Shown here: in pieces, positions 10,285-20,527 of the stretch
How the letters are laid out: every line of letters starts with the position of its first letter
Numbering within the stretch: position 1 is the stretch's first letter
NCBI RefSeq assembly: GCF_000372725.1
Contig: NW_005197722.1
Span: 439,517-503,516, forward strand
Direction of reading: 5' to 3'
Length of the DNA: 64,000 bases
From: Emiliania huxleyi CCMP1516
Lineage: Eukaryota > Haptophyta > Isochrysidales > Noelaerhabdaceae
Notes under the pieces: model-generated
The model's input: the letters and a program-made list of their open reading frames with translations, nothing else
The model's database searches: none
Told to the model about the DNA's origin: nothing
Position numbers and translations under genes: made by a program

Positions 10285-11767
10285 ATAAATAAAAACGGAC
10301 ACCTCTCTACTGTGAGATGGGTAAAAAGGAACAGGTCCCCGCCCTTGCGATCTTTGTGCAGGGTTCTTTGTGGGTGTGGTCGGCGACTAGCCGGGGTCGT
10401 CCTCCCGGTGGGGGACTAGCACTAGCCGTCTTCCACATGGTCCCTCGGGTCCCTGCTGCTCCTAATCTCTTCGTACATCCTCCTGCTGATCTCCGCAAAG
10501 TCCTGCTCCCTCCCTCGTCTCGCCCTGCGCGTCTGCTCCGCCTCACCGTCTTCTGCCCTGCGTCGTCTGGCGACGGGTCCTCCATAGTCGGTCGAGGTCG
10601 CCGCCCTCCTCGTGCCTCTTCCCAACGTTCCCTCGGCGGCCGATGCCGTCTGGGGAGGAGGGTGTGGATGAGAGCTTTTTTCTTTTTTTCGGTAAACTAC
10701 ATCAAGACAGCGCCATTCACACGCGCCGCCGCCATCGGCGCCACCGCCTCCCACGCATCCCAGGGAGTCGGCCGGCGCGAAGCGACGACCGCCGGGCTTT
10801 AGGTCGCCGACATCCAGCCGGAGCTGCGAGTCCACACACGGAAGCCTCTTGGGCGAATGCACTGGGACAGTGTTTTCGCAGAGACTACCTCATTTGCTAC
10901 TCCCCCCAGGAAGGGGGGGTTGTGTGGTGTTCACCATGCACTGTAACGTATACTCAAAAGTAGTCCTCCGGTGCATCATCGTAGCGCACTGCCACTGGAG
11001 ACGCTGCTTGGGGTGATGACGTCGCGGGCCGTTCGCAGCTGCCGGCTCATCATCCCGGCGCTTGCGCCATCATCGTCGCGCGGCTGTCCACTGCCCTTTC
11101 CTTCTGCAGCAGGCCGTCCGCGAGCAGGCCTGTCGCTCGCCAAGACTCTCGCGGCCCGCAGCCTCTCTTGCAGGCTGATGGTGTTCGTGTTGCAACGATG
11201 GTCCTGCGCCTGGCTCCGGGAACAACCATATCGACTGCGATATTACCTTTACCCGTGCCGGACGGTGGTACATTTGCTGCTGCTGCGGAACTGTCCATCC
11301 ACGCATGCGGGCCCCGCAGAGTGCAGCACGCGAATCACCCGGACGGATATCGGACGCGCGCACACACTTCCCTTTTATTTACGACTGCGAGACCTCGACA
11401 GGACGCAACGCCGCGACGAATTCACGACAAGGCCGTGGTCCGGTGCGATGCCGTCCGCGCTCGCTCACTACCATGAAGGGAGCCCCCCCCCCCCCCCCCC
11501 CCTCAACTCAAAATCGGCGGCCAAAATTCAAAATCGGCGGCAGGCCTTTGATGCCGAGGACCGAGGACGAGGGGTCGCTTTGGTGGTTTGCTGGCCGAGG
11601 GACCGGTGCGCGAGCCTGTGTCCCTCGCCTCGCCACCTCGCCCGGCGCGACGCAGCGCGAGATGAGTGCTGCCTGCGTGTGGTGCCCCCGGCCATCTCTA
11701 CCAGTCCGTAGGCTGACACCGCGCTCACGTTTGACGCTGCTGACGCTCATCCGCCGCCGCCTGCAGA
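10285..11767. other. Intergenic region
   Basis: Contains a poly-T/C-rich stretch, a run of C (about 11488-11506) and overlapping shadow frames on both strands. The open frames from 10971 and 11305 lack domain signals and overlap each other. Nothing else is supported. Confidence 0.4.
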
Positions 11768-12820
11768 ATGATGGACAACAAGCCGTCCCACACGCCGCCC
11801 TCACCACCGGAGTCGCCGCCAGAGGTGGAGCAAGAGACAGTTCGCATCCCCCTCTCCTCTCTCGATCCGGACGTGGACGGAAACGGCGATGTCTCCCACG
11901 CCGAGAAGAAGATCCACGGCTGCCTCCTCGCCGCCGACAAGGACGGGAACGGCTGGCTCTCGACCAAAGAGTTCTACTCCGTCCTCTCGGGCTTTTTGTC
12001 GGCGGAAAAGAAGCGCGTCCTCTACAAGAAGCTGGCCATCTTTTCCTTGGTCGGCTGCGTCATCCTCGCGTGCACCACGCTCGGCACCTCGACTGCGGCG
12101 GCGGTGCTCGCGAAGGAGTCCTTTGTCAGCGAGACCCTGATGGTCGATGCGGACGGCAAGGTGGTCGCGGTGGCCAAGGCGGAGACGAGCTTGCCGCTCC
12201 TTGTCGCGCCGGTTCTCTCGCCCGAGCAGCTCGCGTCGATCGAGAAGATGACGGTCACCTACAAGAGCGACGGGGCGCCAGACGGCGGCAAAAATGAGAC
12301 CGTGCATGCCTCGCTCTCCATCAGCCACGTCAAGCGCTTCTCTAAGACTCGCGTCACCTTCGAGCTTGCCTTCCCGGGAGGGCTTGTGCAGGTCTGGGAC
12401 GGCGCCGCGACGTATACTGACGCGGAGGCCCTCGAGCACAACCTGTGCTTCGCCAAGGTGGGATGCGCGGCCTTCTCCGTTGACGACGCGGGCGAGGCGG
12501 AAAAGCTGGTGGCGGAGGCGGAAGAGGCGCTCGCGGCTGCCGGGCTGGAGGGTCGGCGCTTAGGTACCAGCATTAGCCGTTGCTCCAAAATGCCTCGGCT
12601 GCCACCGGGTGTCCTGACTCCTGTTCGACCCGTCGCTGCACCTGCTTGGGTGAAAAAACCTGCGTGCAAGGACAGCGACACATGGCTGGACTCTTGGGGT
12701 GACGGGTGCCAATGGTATGCGGCATCCCACAAACCATGCGAATATTGGATATACGAAGTCGCTGTGGGCGCCAAGGAGCTGCTTGACGAATGTCCGGTTG
12801 CATGCGGAACCTGTCCGTAG
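11768..12820 (+). CDS. Single-pass membrane protein with an EF-hand pair and a C-terminal Cys-rich ShK-like domain
   Basis: Complete 350-aa frame. Residues about 30-75 hold two canonical EF-hand loops, DVDGNGDVSHAE and DKDGNGWLSTKE, with calcium ligands at loop positions 1, 3, 5 and 12. Residues about 90-115 form one transmembrane helix (LAIFSLVGCVILACTTLG). The middle (about 120-265) is a soluble domain without a recognised family. The last about 55 residues hold six Cys in a C...W...GC..Y......C.......C...C..C pattern ending CPVACGTCP, like ShK toxin-fold or SXC domains used outside cells. Topology inferred: EF-hands in the cytosol, Cys-rich domain outside or in a lumen. That would suit calcium-dependent surface or vesicle function. 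The start Met is followed by a second Met. Confidence 0.85.
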   Translation: MMDNKPSHTPPSPPESPPEVEQETVRIPLSSLDPDVDGNGDVSHAEKKIHGCLLAADKDGNGWLSTKEFYSVLSGFLSAEKKRVLYKKLAIFSLVGCVILACTTLGTSTAAAVLAKESFVSETLMVDADGKVVAVAKAETSLPLLVAPVLSPEQLASIEKMTVTYKSDGAPDGGKNETVHASLSISHVKRFSKTRVTFELAFPGGLVQVWDGAATYTDAEALEHNLCFAKVGCAAFSVDDAGEAEKLVAEAEEALAAAGLEGRRLGTSISRCSKMPRLPPGVLTPVRPVAAPAWVKKPACKDSDTWLDSWGDGCQWYAASHKPCEYWIYEVAVGAKELLDECPVACGTCP

Positions 12821-12822
12821 GT

Positions 12823-13518
12823 TCCAGTTGCTCAACCAGCGGGAAGCGCGGGGGGGGGGGGGGGACCGGGAGGAGAGGGGATGGGGAGCCCCTCCGGATC
12901 GAGGGTGGGGAGGCCGAACGGAGGGGCCCTGAGGGGTGACGTCGAGTGAGGATGTCGTCGTGTGCGTGTCTGGTATTTCTTAGCTCCGAGTAGACGGGGG
13001 GCGTTCCGCCGCTAGGGGAAACCTGGAGCGCGGACTAACCCTCGGAGACCCGTGTTTACTTTATGACCCTTTCCCTGTGCGAACGCGCACCCCCTCTAGG
13101 GGTCAGGGCTCTCTTGCCCGTAGCCCGATACCAATCGTCCGGCCCGCTGGGTGCGCTTCTAAGCTCCCCAGCCCTGGGCGTGCGGTTACTCTCTGACTGC
13201 ACTCCAAGTGCTCCAAGAAGCTGCCTTGCACCAGTTCACTCCGATAGAACACATCGCGGAGATGGGCGGCGCCGAGCGCGCCTATGGAGAGTACAACCCT
13301 ATGTGGAGACAGGAAGCGGCACGTGAGACTTGGGAAGTGCTCACTCGAAGGACCCGTGCTCATAGTAGTGCCGAAATTCTTAGAATCCAAGAAAGAATTC
13401 TTAAAACGCTAGCCTCTCACTCAAAAAGAAACACGAAAGGTCAGAAATTTGGTGACGGCCATTGAAAGCTTTGCCCTGCTGACGGCGCCGTGGAAAGGCA
13501 GCATCGAGAGCGTATTGC
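12823..13518. other. Intergenic region with a dispersed repeat
   Basis: Apart from the repeat at 13106-13217 there is a G-run (12851-12863) and an A-rich stretch before the next gene. A short open frame at 13208-13465 has no recognisable feature. Confidence 0.4.
13106..13217 (+). repeat. Dispersed repeat family B, copy 1
   Basis: About 110 bp running from GGGCTCTCTTGCCCGTAGCC through GCCCGCTGGGTGCGCTTC to ACTCCAAGTGCTCCAAG. A second long copy is at 32571-32679 (a few substitutions and a small deletion) and a partial third at 32968-33008. All three are on the plus strand. Confidence 0.9.
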
Positions 13519-14886
13519 ATGTCCTCGCAGCCCGCACGGAAGAAGCGCAAAGCTGACGATCCGACGCGTGTCACGTTGACCCTCCGGCGTGACGGAAAGG
13601 AGCTAGACCCTCTCGCCTTCTACTCTCCAGGCACAAGCACGTCTGACCTCCGAGCCACGGTCGAAGGGCTGCTCGGGTTGCAGGCGGGCGAGAGTTTCAC
13701 TCTGAAGGATGCGAGGGACGGCGCCGTTGTGGCCCTCTCCCCGGGCCTGCCTTCTGGCCTTGTGCTTGACGTCGCCGTCAGCGGAAACGGCGTCGGCGCT
13801 GGCAGCAGCGGCGCTGCTGGCCCCTCTGCCGCACCCGCGCCAGGGTATACCGAGGAGGTCGTGATCCAGTACAAGTTTGCATCATGCAAGACGGCTGTCA
13901 TAGAGCCGGATCAGTTCGTCGGAACTCTCGACGTGCCGATGCTGCGGGACCTGCGCACCGGACTCTGCAAGTTGGCGCCAGGGGCCACAGACGCCAACGG
14001 AGCATACGGCGACACCGAGCTTTCAGAGGAGGCCTCCACGTGGGAGTTCACGGCCACATTCGCTCGGCCTGACGAGGGAGGGCCGATCAGCTCGCTCAAG
14101 CTTGGCCTCGGACTGGAATCCTCGGAGCGGAGGCTCGTCGCGGTTCATGACGCCGGCACGGAAGAGTTTGTGTGCGACTTCTCCACGCCGAGGAAGACGG
14201 TGCGCCTCAATGCTTGGGAGAAAAATCAGGGTGGTGTTCTCTGCGCCTACGCCTTGATCGACATCCCCGAGGTCTTGGACCCGGACTACATCCCCGAGGG
14301 CACTCACCCATCAGACTACAAGGCTACGGCATACTACAAGGCCAAGTTGTACACCGTGCTCTCGGCATGGAAGCCGGACCAGAAGGTCAAAGATCTGCCC
14401 CGCTACAAGCAGGACCGCGCGCTCCCCAACTGGGAGGCGCTGAAACTCGTCGTCCTCGCGCGCAACCCGCGCAGGCCAGAACGCTGGGCCGAGAAGGCCG
14501 TGTTGCAGTATCGCCACTTCCTGGCGCTCAAAAAGGAGCACCAAGACTGGGACTCCAAGCTCTTCTCGCCCTCTGGGCCGCTGGACACGGTGTGGCATGC
14601 CCACCTCAGCTTCGTTGAGCGGTACCAGCGCGACATCCTCGCATTCACGGGAGGCCACCTCATCGAGCACTCTCCCGTCTTGGGCGGCGAGGCGAAGGAC
14701 CGGTACAGCGCCGCCTATAAGGAGCACCGCGAACGCATGCGGCAAAGCGGTGAGCAGGTGGACGCCGAGTTTTGGCCGGCGCCGTCAAGCACGAAGGGGA
14801 ATGGCAAGAGCACATTTCACGTCCCACACGATGGCGATTCTGGCGACGAGCTGAAGCTGTGGGACGAGGGTCCCCAGTGCGGCTAG
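13519..14886 (+). CDS. GRDP-like (glycine-rich domain-containing / DUF1399-type) protein
   Basis: Complete 455-aa frame with a basic N terminus (ARKKRKADDP, a possible nuclear signal). Residues about 15-90 look ubiquitin-like (VTLTLRRDGKELD... LLGLQAGESFTLKD). A Gly/Ala/Pro linker follows. The C-terminal third carries the family hallmark: an aliphatic helix (YRHFLALKKEH), then GPLDTVWHAHLSFVERYQRD and HLIEHSPV, which corresponds to the conserved D.VWHAH...Y..D motif of GRDP proteins. The biochemical role in algae is unknown. No introns are needed and codon usage matches the neighbouring genes. Confidence 0.8.
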   Translation: MSSQPARKKRKADDPTRVTLTLRRDGKELDPLAFYSPGTSTSDLRATVEGLLGLQAGESFTLKDARDGAVVALSPGLPSGLVLDVAVSGNGVGAGSSGAAGPSAAPAPGYTEEVVIQYKFASCKTAVIEPDQFVGTLDVPMLRDLRTGLCKLAPGATDANGAYGDTELSEEASTWEFTATFARPDEGGPISSLKLGLGLESSERRLVAVHDAGTEEFVCDFSTPRKTVRLNAWEKNQGGVLCAYALIDIPEVLDPDYIPEGTHPSDYKATAYYKAKLYTVLSAWKPDQKVKDLPRYKQDRALPNWEALKLVVLARNPRRPERWAEKAVLQYRHFLALKKEHQDWDSKLFSPSGPLDTVWHAHLSFVERYQRDILAFTGGHLIEHSPVLGGEAKDRYSAAYKEHRERMRQSGEQVDAEFWPAPSSTKGNGKSTFHVPHDGDSGDELKLWDEGPQCG

Positions 14887-15552
14887 AGCCGCAGTCGGCA
14901 CAGTGCTGCGTGGGGCTCCTCCCTGACCCCTGTCCGCGGGGTGTGGGGAGTCTGTCGCGAGGGTCGCCCCCCTGTTGCCGCATAACTTAGTTTCTTTGTG
15001 TGCGTGGAGAAGGGTTGACTGTTGACCTTACCGATTACTCTAAAGCCGTACCCCGTTCGTCATATGTGCAGCGCTGTCGCGGCGCCGAGAACCCCCAAAA
15101 CTCGCGAGACCTCGATATATTAAGCAAGACTACCATACTGGGGGTAGAAGCCAGGAACCCTGTGGCTCCCAAAGTGTGGAGTGCGACCGGTATGCCTTGC
15201 CCTTTTGGTGCTTCTAAGTAGACGGCTATGCTCTTAGTAGACTGTGGATGTGTTCACAGTCATGTGTGGAATTTCGGCGTCCGCCGAAATTCCTCTTTGT
15301 CCGCGGCGTCTTTTAGGTCGACGGACTTTTGAGTCTTGACAGCAGTGGGGTCCGCTCACTGCGGTTTCTCTTGCTGCCGGCTGTCCGCCGACAGGTGGAG
15401 CCTCGTGAGGGCATCGAGCCCACACAGTCGGCGACAGTCCGTCGCCGCGCGCGGACCGCGCAGGACCCGGACCGGGCATAGCCAAGGGCGTCAAGCGACT
15501 CCTCGATAGGGCCGGGGAGGGCGGTCGAGATCGAGGTTCCTCTGACGACAAA
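14887..15552. other. Intergenic region
   Basis: No supported gene. The stretch at 15020-15240 is A/T-richer than its surroundings. The last 250 bp before 15553 are GC-rich and contain several short inverted repeats (for example around 15285-15330, CCGCCGAAATT). It likely includes the promoter of the next gene. Confidence 0.4.
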
Positions 15553-16930
15553 ATGGCCGGGAAGCTATTCGCACTGCTTCTTGCCGCCGCGCCGCACGGC
15601 CCGGCCGCCTTTGCGCCCACGCCGGGGCCCACCCTCGAGCAGTGCACATCATTCCTCTCGACCGGGCTGGAGCAGCCGGTGTGCACAAGCATCCCTGAGA
15701 CGGCGGCACACCAGCTCAAGCTCATCGAGAGTGCGGCCTTCATCCTGCTGACCACCACGGCCCACCGAGTTTACCAGTCGGAGCGCTTGTGGTGCTGGGA
15801 CTACGACATTTACACCGGCGGGCCAAAGGACGGGCAGCTCTACCCCTCTGGCCGACCGTATCTCTTTGCAGACTTTGTCACTTTTGCGGTGCAGCTGATC
15901 GACTTGCTGGAGGCCATCCAGGCGACGCCGTGCGTCCATCGAGGCGACAAGCTTCGCGCCACGCTTCTGGCCGCGCCGGAGGCGCCGCCGCTCGTCTGGT
16001 ACAAGGAGACGTTCCTGCCGATGGCGGCCGACTATGCTTCCTGCGGGTACGGCGAGCCGGCGAGCGAGGACTTGGCGCAGGTGCCGCAGGACATTGCGAA
16101 CAGGTGGGACGAGCTGCTGGCGCGGCAGCTGTGGCGCCTCACCTCCCATTACATGCGGGGGGCGACGAAACGCCGCGAGTTTGATGCCGACTCACGGCGG
16201 CCCCGGCCGCTTCGATACTGTCGCGGGCCTTCTCGCCGCGACGCCGCCTCAACTTCGGCTCCTGGACAGCTCGCTGCCCGACGACGCCGAGCGCGCCGCT
16301 GTGCGCAGCTGCTGCGCTGGTACGCTTGCGTCGTGCGTCGCACAGCTCGACGCTGCGATTGCACCGCATGCCGTCCGCATGATAGACGGGAGGCTTCCGA
16401 CAAGCGACGCTTTCCGTGGCGACGACCACGATCTCAGCAAGCTGAAGGCGCTCAAAACTGTCGCCACGATGGTCCTTTCAAGTTGCTCGACGAGAAGCGC
16501 GAGCTCATTGACGAGCCCGAGGACGGCTGCCCGAAGGGCGTCATCTCGGACGCGGACACGGACCACAACGTCTTCAACGAGTGGGGCATGTGCTACAAGA
16601 GCCCCCACAACTCGGGCCAGCCGCGCAACCCCTTCGAGATGGCGCGCGCGCGCGCGCCCACGGTGGCCGCGCCGCCGCCGCCGGCGGCGGAGGCGACGGC
16701 GGCGGAGGCGGTGGAGGTGGAGGCGGAGGCGGCGGAGACGCCGGAGGTGACCATGGCGGAGGCGGAGGTGGCGCCAGCGGAGGCGGCGGAGGCGGAGGCC
16801 GTTCCAGCGGAGGTGACCATGGCGGAGGCGGCGCCGGCGGAGACCGCGCCCGCGCCCGCGCCCGAGGTGACCATGGCGGAGGCGGCGCCGGCGGAGACCG
16901 CGCCCGCGCCCGCGCCCGCGCTCGCACCGG

Positions 16931-16961
<31 letters not shown>

Positions 16962-17001
16962 GGCACGCAAGGCCCTGGCGGCCTTTGCGGACATGCTCTG
17001 A
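15553..17001 (+). CDS. Unrecognised protein with an Ala/Pro/Glu repeat tail and two compensating frame breaks
   Basis: Starts MAGKLFALLLAAAPHGPAAF, possibly a signal peptide. Residues 1 to about 215 (to about 16190) read as a normal globular protein. From about 16200 to about 16470 the protein-like frame is the next one (RFDTVAGLLAATPPQ, MIDGRLPTSDAFRGDDHD), while the original frame turns Arg-rich. At about 16470 the original frame resumes (PFKLLDEKRELIDEPEDG... NVFNEWGMCYKSPHNSGQP). The last about 125 residues are a low-complexity tail with a repeated VTMAEAAPAETAPAPAPE unit. Two one-base errors or a real double shift would explain this; the 482-aa frame taken literally is wrong in its middle. 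Function unknown. Confidence 0.65.
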
Positions 17002-17203
17002 GGGGTGAGCACGATTGCCGGCGGGTCACCTCGCGCAGACTGCATCGCGCGAACACGTGCCGCACGACCGGACGGCCTAACACGACGGTTACTGTGCGCG
17101 CTCGTGTGGTGGGGTGGGGGGTGGGGGGGTATGGTCCTGCTGGCCAGAGGCGACGTCCTGTGCGGGTGGGGGTGTATTGTTCGCTGCGCCAGGGCGCAGA
17201 CCC

Positions 17204-17234
17204 TACCATACCTTACCAAAAAGTCCGAACCCTG
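17204..17234 (+). repeat. Short repeat upstream of a start codon (copy at 46554-46588)
   Basis: TACCATACCTTACCAAAAAG followed by TCCGAACCCTG. A near copy precedes the AP2-like gene at 46599. Here it ends just before an ATG at 17239 that opens only a three-codon reading frame, and 28 bp before the chosen Met at 17262. Confidence 0.8.
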
Positions 17235-17261
17235 GGCCATGGCGCCGTGAGCTTGCGCGAC

Positions 17262-20200
17262 ATGTGCGGTTTAAGCTACTCCTGCGTGGCGTGCACCCTC
17301 CTCGTCGTGCCTCTCGCTGTGTGTTCGGTCGTCAATGTCTTCTTGGCCGGCCCTCCGTTGAAGACGGTGAGCGCTTGCGCATTTCAGCACCGTCTGCTTG
17401 GCGAAGCTAGTCTGTCCCTCTCGCCGCCCGCAGGTCGTGCTGAGCTCAAACGGAGGAAGGTACAGCGCGTCGCTGCCGCTGGTTCCATCCAAGCAAGAAA
17501 TCTTGAGGCTGCGAGCCTCGGACGGCACAGCGCGCCTCACGCTGTTGCCAGAGGGCGAGATGACTCGCTTCCTCCTCCTCACGCTGTACGCGGAGGAGCG
17601 GACACGCTCGTACGAGGCAACTGCCCTCGGCATGGCGGCGCATGGCACGCTGGTGCCGCTCGCGCACTCGACTGCTCGGCCCGGCGGCATGGGCGCGGCC
17701 AGCGCAGAGCTCCCGGTGTTGCAGCTTCCTGTCCTGCTGCAGGGGTACAGCGAGTACGAGCTGACGGTGCGGAGCAAAGGCGCGGAGAGGGATCCGCCAC
17801 CGCAGCTCGAGTTTCGGCGCGCGTGCGCGGGCTGCCGTTCGCTCCCTGTCTCTCTCCCTCCCTCCTCCCTCTCTCTCTCTCTCTCTCCCTCCCTCTCCCT
17901 CTCCCTCTCCCTCTCCCTCTCCCTCTCCCTCTCCCTCTCCCTCTCCCTCTCCCTCTCCCTCCCTCCCTCCCTCCCTCCCCCCCTCCCTCTCTGATGGTTG
18001 GATGGCACGACTCGCGACCCCTCCACCCCGCTGATGCCGAGCCCACCTCTGACGTCTCCTGTGCACCCCGCAGGCTGACCTACGTGCCGGCTGCCTTCAG
18101 CAGCGTGCAGGCGCGGCTATATCGCGGCTGTATCGCGGCCGTACCTCGGCCGTACCTCGGGCATTCGGCTGCATCTCGCCTCAGCGGCGTGCAGGCGGCG
18201 GTGAGGCTCGTACTCTCCGTTGGCGTGGCGGCGACGCTCCTCGCGTACGGCGCTTCAGTCCCCGAGATTCCCTGAGATTCCCCGAGACTCCCCGAGACTC
18301 CCCGAGACTCCCCGAGATTCCCTGAGATTCCCTGAGACTCCTCGAGATTCCCTGAGATTCCCCGAGACTCCCCGAGATTCCCCGAGAGATTCCCCGAGAC
18401 TCCCCTGAGATTCCCCGAGACTCCCCGAGATTCCCCGAGACTCCCCGAGATTCCCCGAGAGATTCCCCGAGACTCCCGAGATTCCCTGAGACTCCCCGAG
18501 ATTCCCCGAGATTCCCCGAGACTCCTCGAGATTCCTCCTCGAGATTGATTCCCCGAGATCTGACGCTCCTCGTGAACGGCGCAGCCACCGGCGGTGCCCT
18601 CGCCCTGCCAGGCATGCGCCCTCCAGCAGCCTTCTCGGAGCCTTCCCTGCAGGCGCTGCGATGGGCGGCACCGCCCCAGACACTGCCCACTTTTGGGTGA
18701 TGTCGCTGCTGCTGCTGCTGCTCGGTCTCAACGACCCGCTCTACGCCGCTTGCCTCGCGCGCGGGGGGGACCTCACCCTTCAGGCCGCTTCGGCGTGGGC
18801 GGAGGTTTGCTTCTCCGCCCTCCTCCTCTCCTCCTCCGCCGTCCTTCTTACTCCCCTTCTTCTTGCCTCCTCCGCCCTCCTCCTCTCACCCTCCGCCCTC
18901 CTTCTTGCCTCCACCTCATCCGCCCTCGTTGTGCCTCCCCCCGCCCTCCTCCTCCTCCCCCGCCAGGCCTGCTTCTCCGCCCTCCTCCTCCTGTTTTGGC
19001 TGGCGCACGCCGACTCGATGTGCGTGCGCCTGCTCCCGCGCAGCGCTGTAGTCGAGAGGCGGCCGAGAGATGTGTGCGGCCGCCGCGCCCACACTGTCAC
19101 GGTCTCCCCAGCGCACACCCCCGCCGCTTGTCTTCACACCGCGTGGTTCACACGTCGCGTGCTCTCACACCGCGTGGCTCCCACACCGCACAGGAGCTCC
19201 TCTCTATCTCCCCATATCTCCCCATATCTCCCCATATCTCCCCATATCTCCCCATATCTCACACCGCGCAGGAGCTCCTCCCGCGGGGGCGAGAGCGTCG
19301 CTCCGCTCGGCTGCTCGGCCTTTTGGGCGCCAAAGCTGCTCGCCGCCGGCGCCGTCTCTTCCTTGCCGGAGAGGGCACGCGCGTGCCCGAGCTCCACCAG
19401 AGGGCCCCCGACTGGCAGGCGTCTTCTTCCTCTTCGCCGCACCGCCGCCCTTCGGCCGCACCGAGTCCGAGTCGCTCCTCGCGCACTATAGCGGCGCGGG
19501 CGAGTCGGTGCACGAGCAGGACACGGTCGCCGTCGGCCTCGCGTGCGCTGTCGCGTGCATTGCCCTGTGAGTCCTCGCCGGGGGGGGCCGAGAGGGGCCG
19601 GGTTGGGCCGGGAGGGGCCGGGAGGGGCCGGGTTGGGCCGGGAGGGGCCGGGAGGGGCCGGGAGGGGCCGAGAGGGGCCGGGTTGGGCCGGGAGGGGCCG
19701 GGAGGGGCCGGGAGGGGCCGGGTTGGGCCGGGAGGGGCCGGGAGGGGCCGAGAGAGAGAGGAGGAGCGCAGGAGAGGTGTCGAGAGGAGGCGAGATTACA
19801 CGAGATTACACGAGATTGCCCAAGACTGCCCGAGACTACACGAGGTCCACCGAGCTCGCCTCATCCTCGCCGCCGCCGAGCAGCGTCATGCCCCCCCCAA
19901 GCCCCCACCGCCTCTCCGCTGCAGTTGGCTCTCTTGCCTCCTCGCCCGCGCCGTCCAGCGGCTCGGCTGGAAGCAGGTCGACGACTCGATCTCGGGTACT
20001 CTCGGGTAATCTCGAGTCATCTCGGGTGATATCACACGTGCGAGCAGGTCGACTACACGTACACGGAGCGCGAGAAGGCGTTTGTGGCCATCACCGCCGT
20101 CGTCGGCATCCTCTGGCTCTGCGGCACCCTCTACCGAGCGCTCCACAGCCGGCGCGGCGTTTGGCTTAAGCTCCAGCTCCCCTATCTTGTCCTCATCAAC

Positions 20201-20392
20201 TCGTGCGCACCGCGCGTGTCGCCGGGCTCTGTGCCGGCAGCGCGTTGCTTAGTAGAGGCCCATCCGCGCTACAGGTACCTCGGGCTGCTGGCGCACGCGT
20301 TCTGGCCCGGCGGCGAGGCAGCGGCGGAGCAGGCGGGGCGCGGCGAACACGCGCGGCAGCGCGGAGGCCTCCTCGATGTGGAGGCCCACTAG
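17262..20392 (+). CDS. TMEM181-like seven-transmembrane protein, multi-exon
   Basis: Exon 1 is 17262-17366 (signal anchor CVACTLLVVPLAVCSVVNVF), exon 2 is 17434-17822 (extracellular beta-rich domain), exon 3 is 18074-18110 and exon 4 is 18195-18257. Later exons carry LLLLLLGLNDPLYAACLARG (ending 18804), CFSALLLLFWLAHADSMCV (from 18967), FWAPKLLAAGAV (about 19320), LAGVFFLFAAPPP to VAVGLACAVACIAL (ending 19568) and the exon starting VDYTYTEREKAFVAITAVVG at about 20047. Order and motifs follow TMEM181: the NPAF-like VPAAFSSVQ before helix 1, NDP after helix 2, ALLLFWL in helix 3 and the FYLPK-like FWAPK in helix 4. Some middle boundaries and the last about 60 codons are uncertain. Exons 1-4 agree in phase. 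The introns hold three minisatellites. Confidence 0.65.
17868..17990. repeat. (CCCTCT)n pyrimidine minisatellite in an intron
   Basis: About 120 bp of CTCTCC/CCCTCC repeats within the intron 17823-18073 of the TMEM181-like gene. The strong pyrimidine bias towards the acceptor may serve as an extended polypyrimidine tract. Confidence 0.95.
18258..18560. repeat. Minisatellite GAGATTCCC/GAGACTCCCC in an intron
   Basis: About 300 bp of 10-11-bp units alternating GAGATTCCCC and GAGACTCCCC with occasional CTCCT variants. It begins at the splice donor after codon GCT TCA and fills nearly the whole intron. Confidence 0.95.
19202..19262. repeat. Short minisatellite CCCATATCTC in an intron
   Basis: Six consecutive 10-bp units of CTCCCCATAT type, lying in the intron between the LAHADSMCV and FWAPK exons of the TMEM181-like gene. 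A related GAGATATGGGG unit occurs as an array at 62040-62330. Confidence 0.9.
19580..19752. repeat. Minisatellite GGGAGGGGCC / GGGTTGGGCC in an intron
   Basis: About 17 units of 10 bp alternating GGGAGGGGCC and GGGTTGGGCC, starting just after the splice donor at 19569. Strongly G-rich on the coding strand, so it may form quadruplexes in DNA or pre-mRNA. Confidence 0.95.
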
Positions 20393-20527
20393 ACTCTAGA
20401 GACTGTGCGGTGTGTTGCGGCCGCAAGCAGCGCTCGGTATGTTTTGGTTATTTGGAGAGGAGGAAAAACCAAGTCCAAGCACAAGCATCTACGGCCTTAG
20501 CAAGTAGCATGTGTGTACAGTGTAGAG

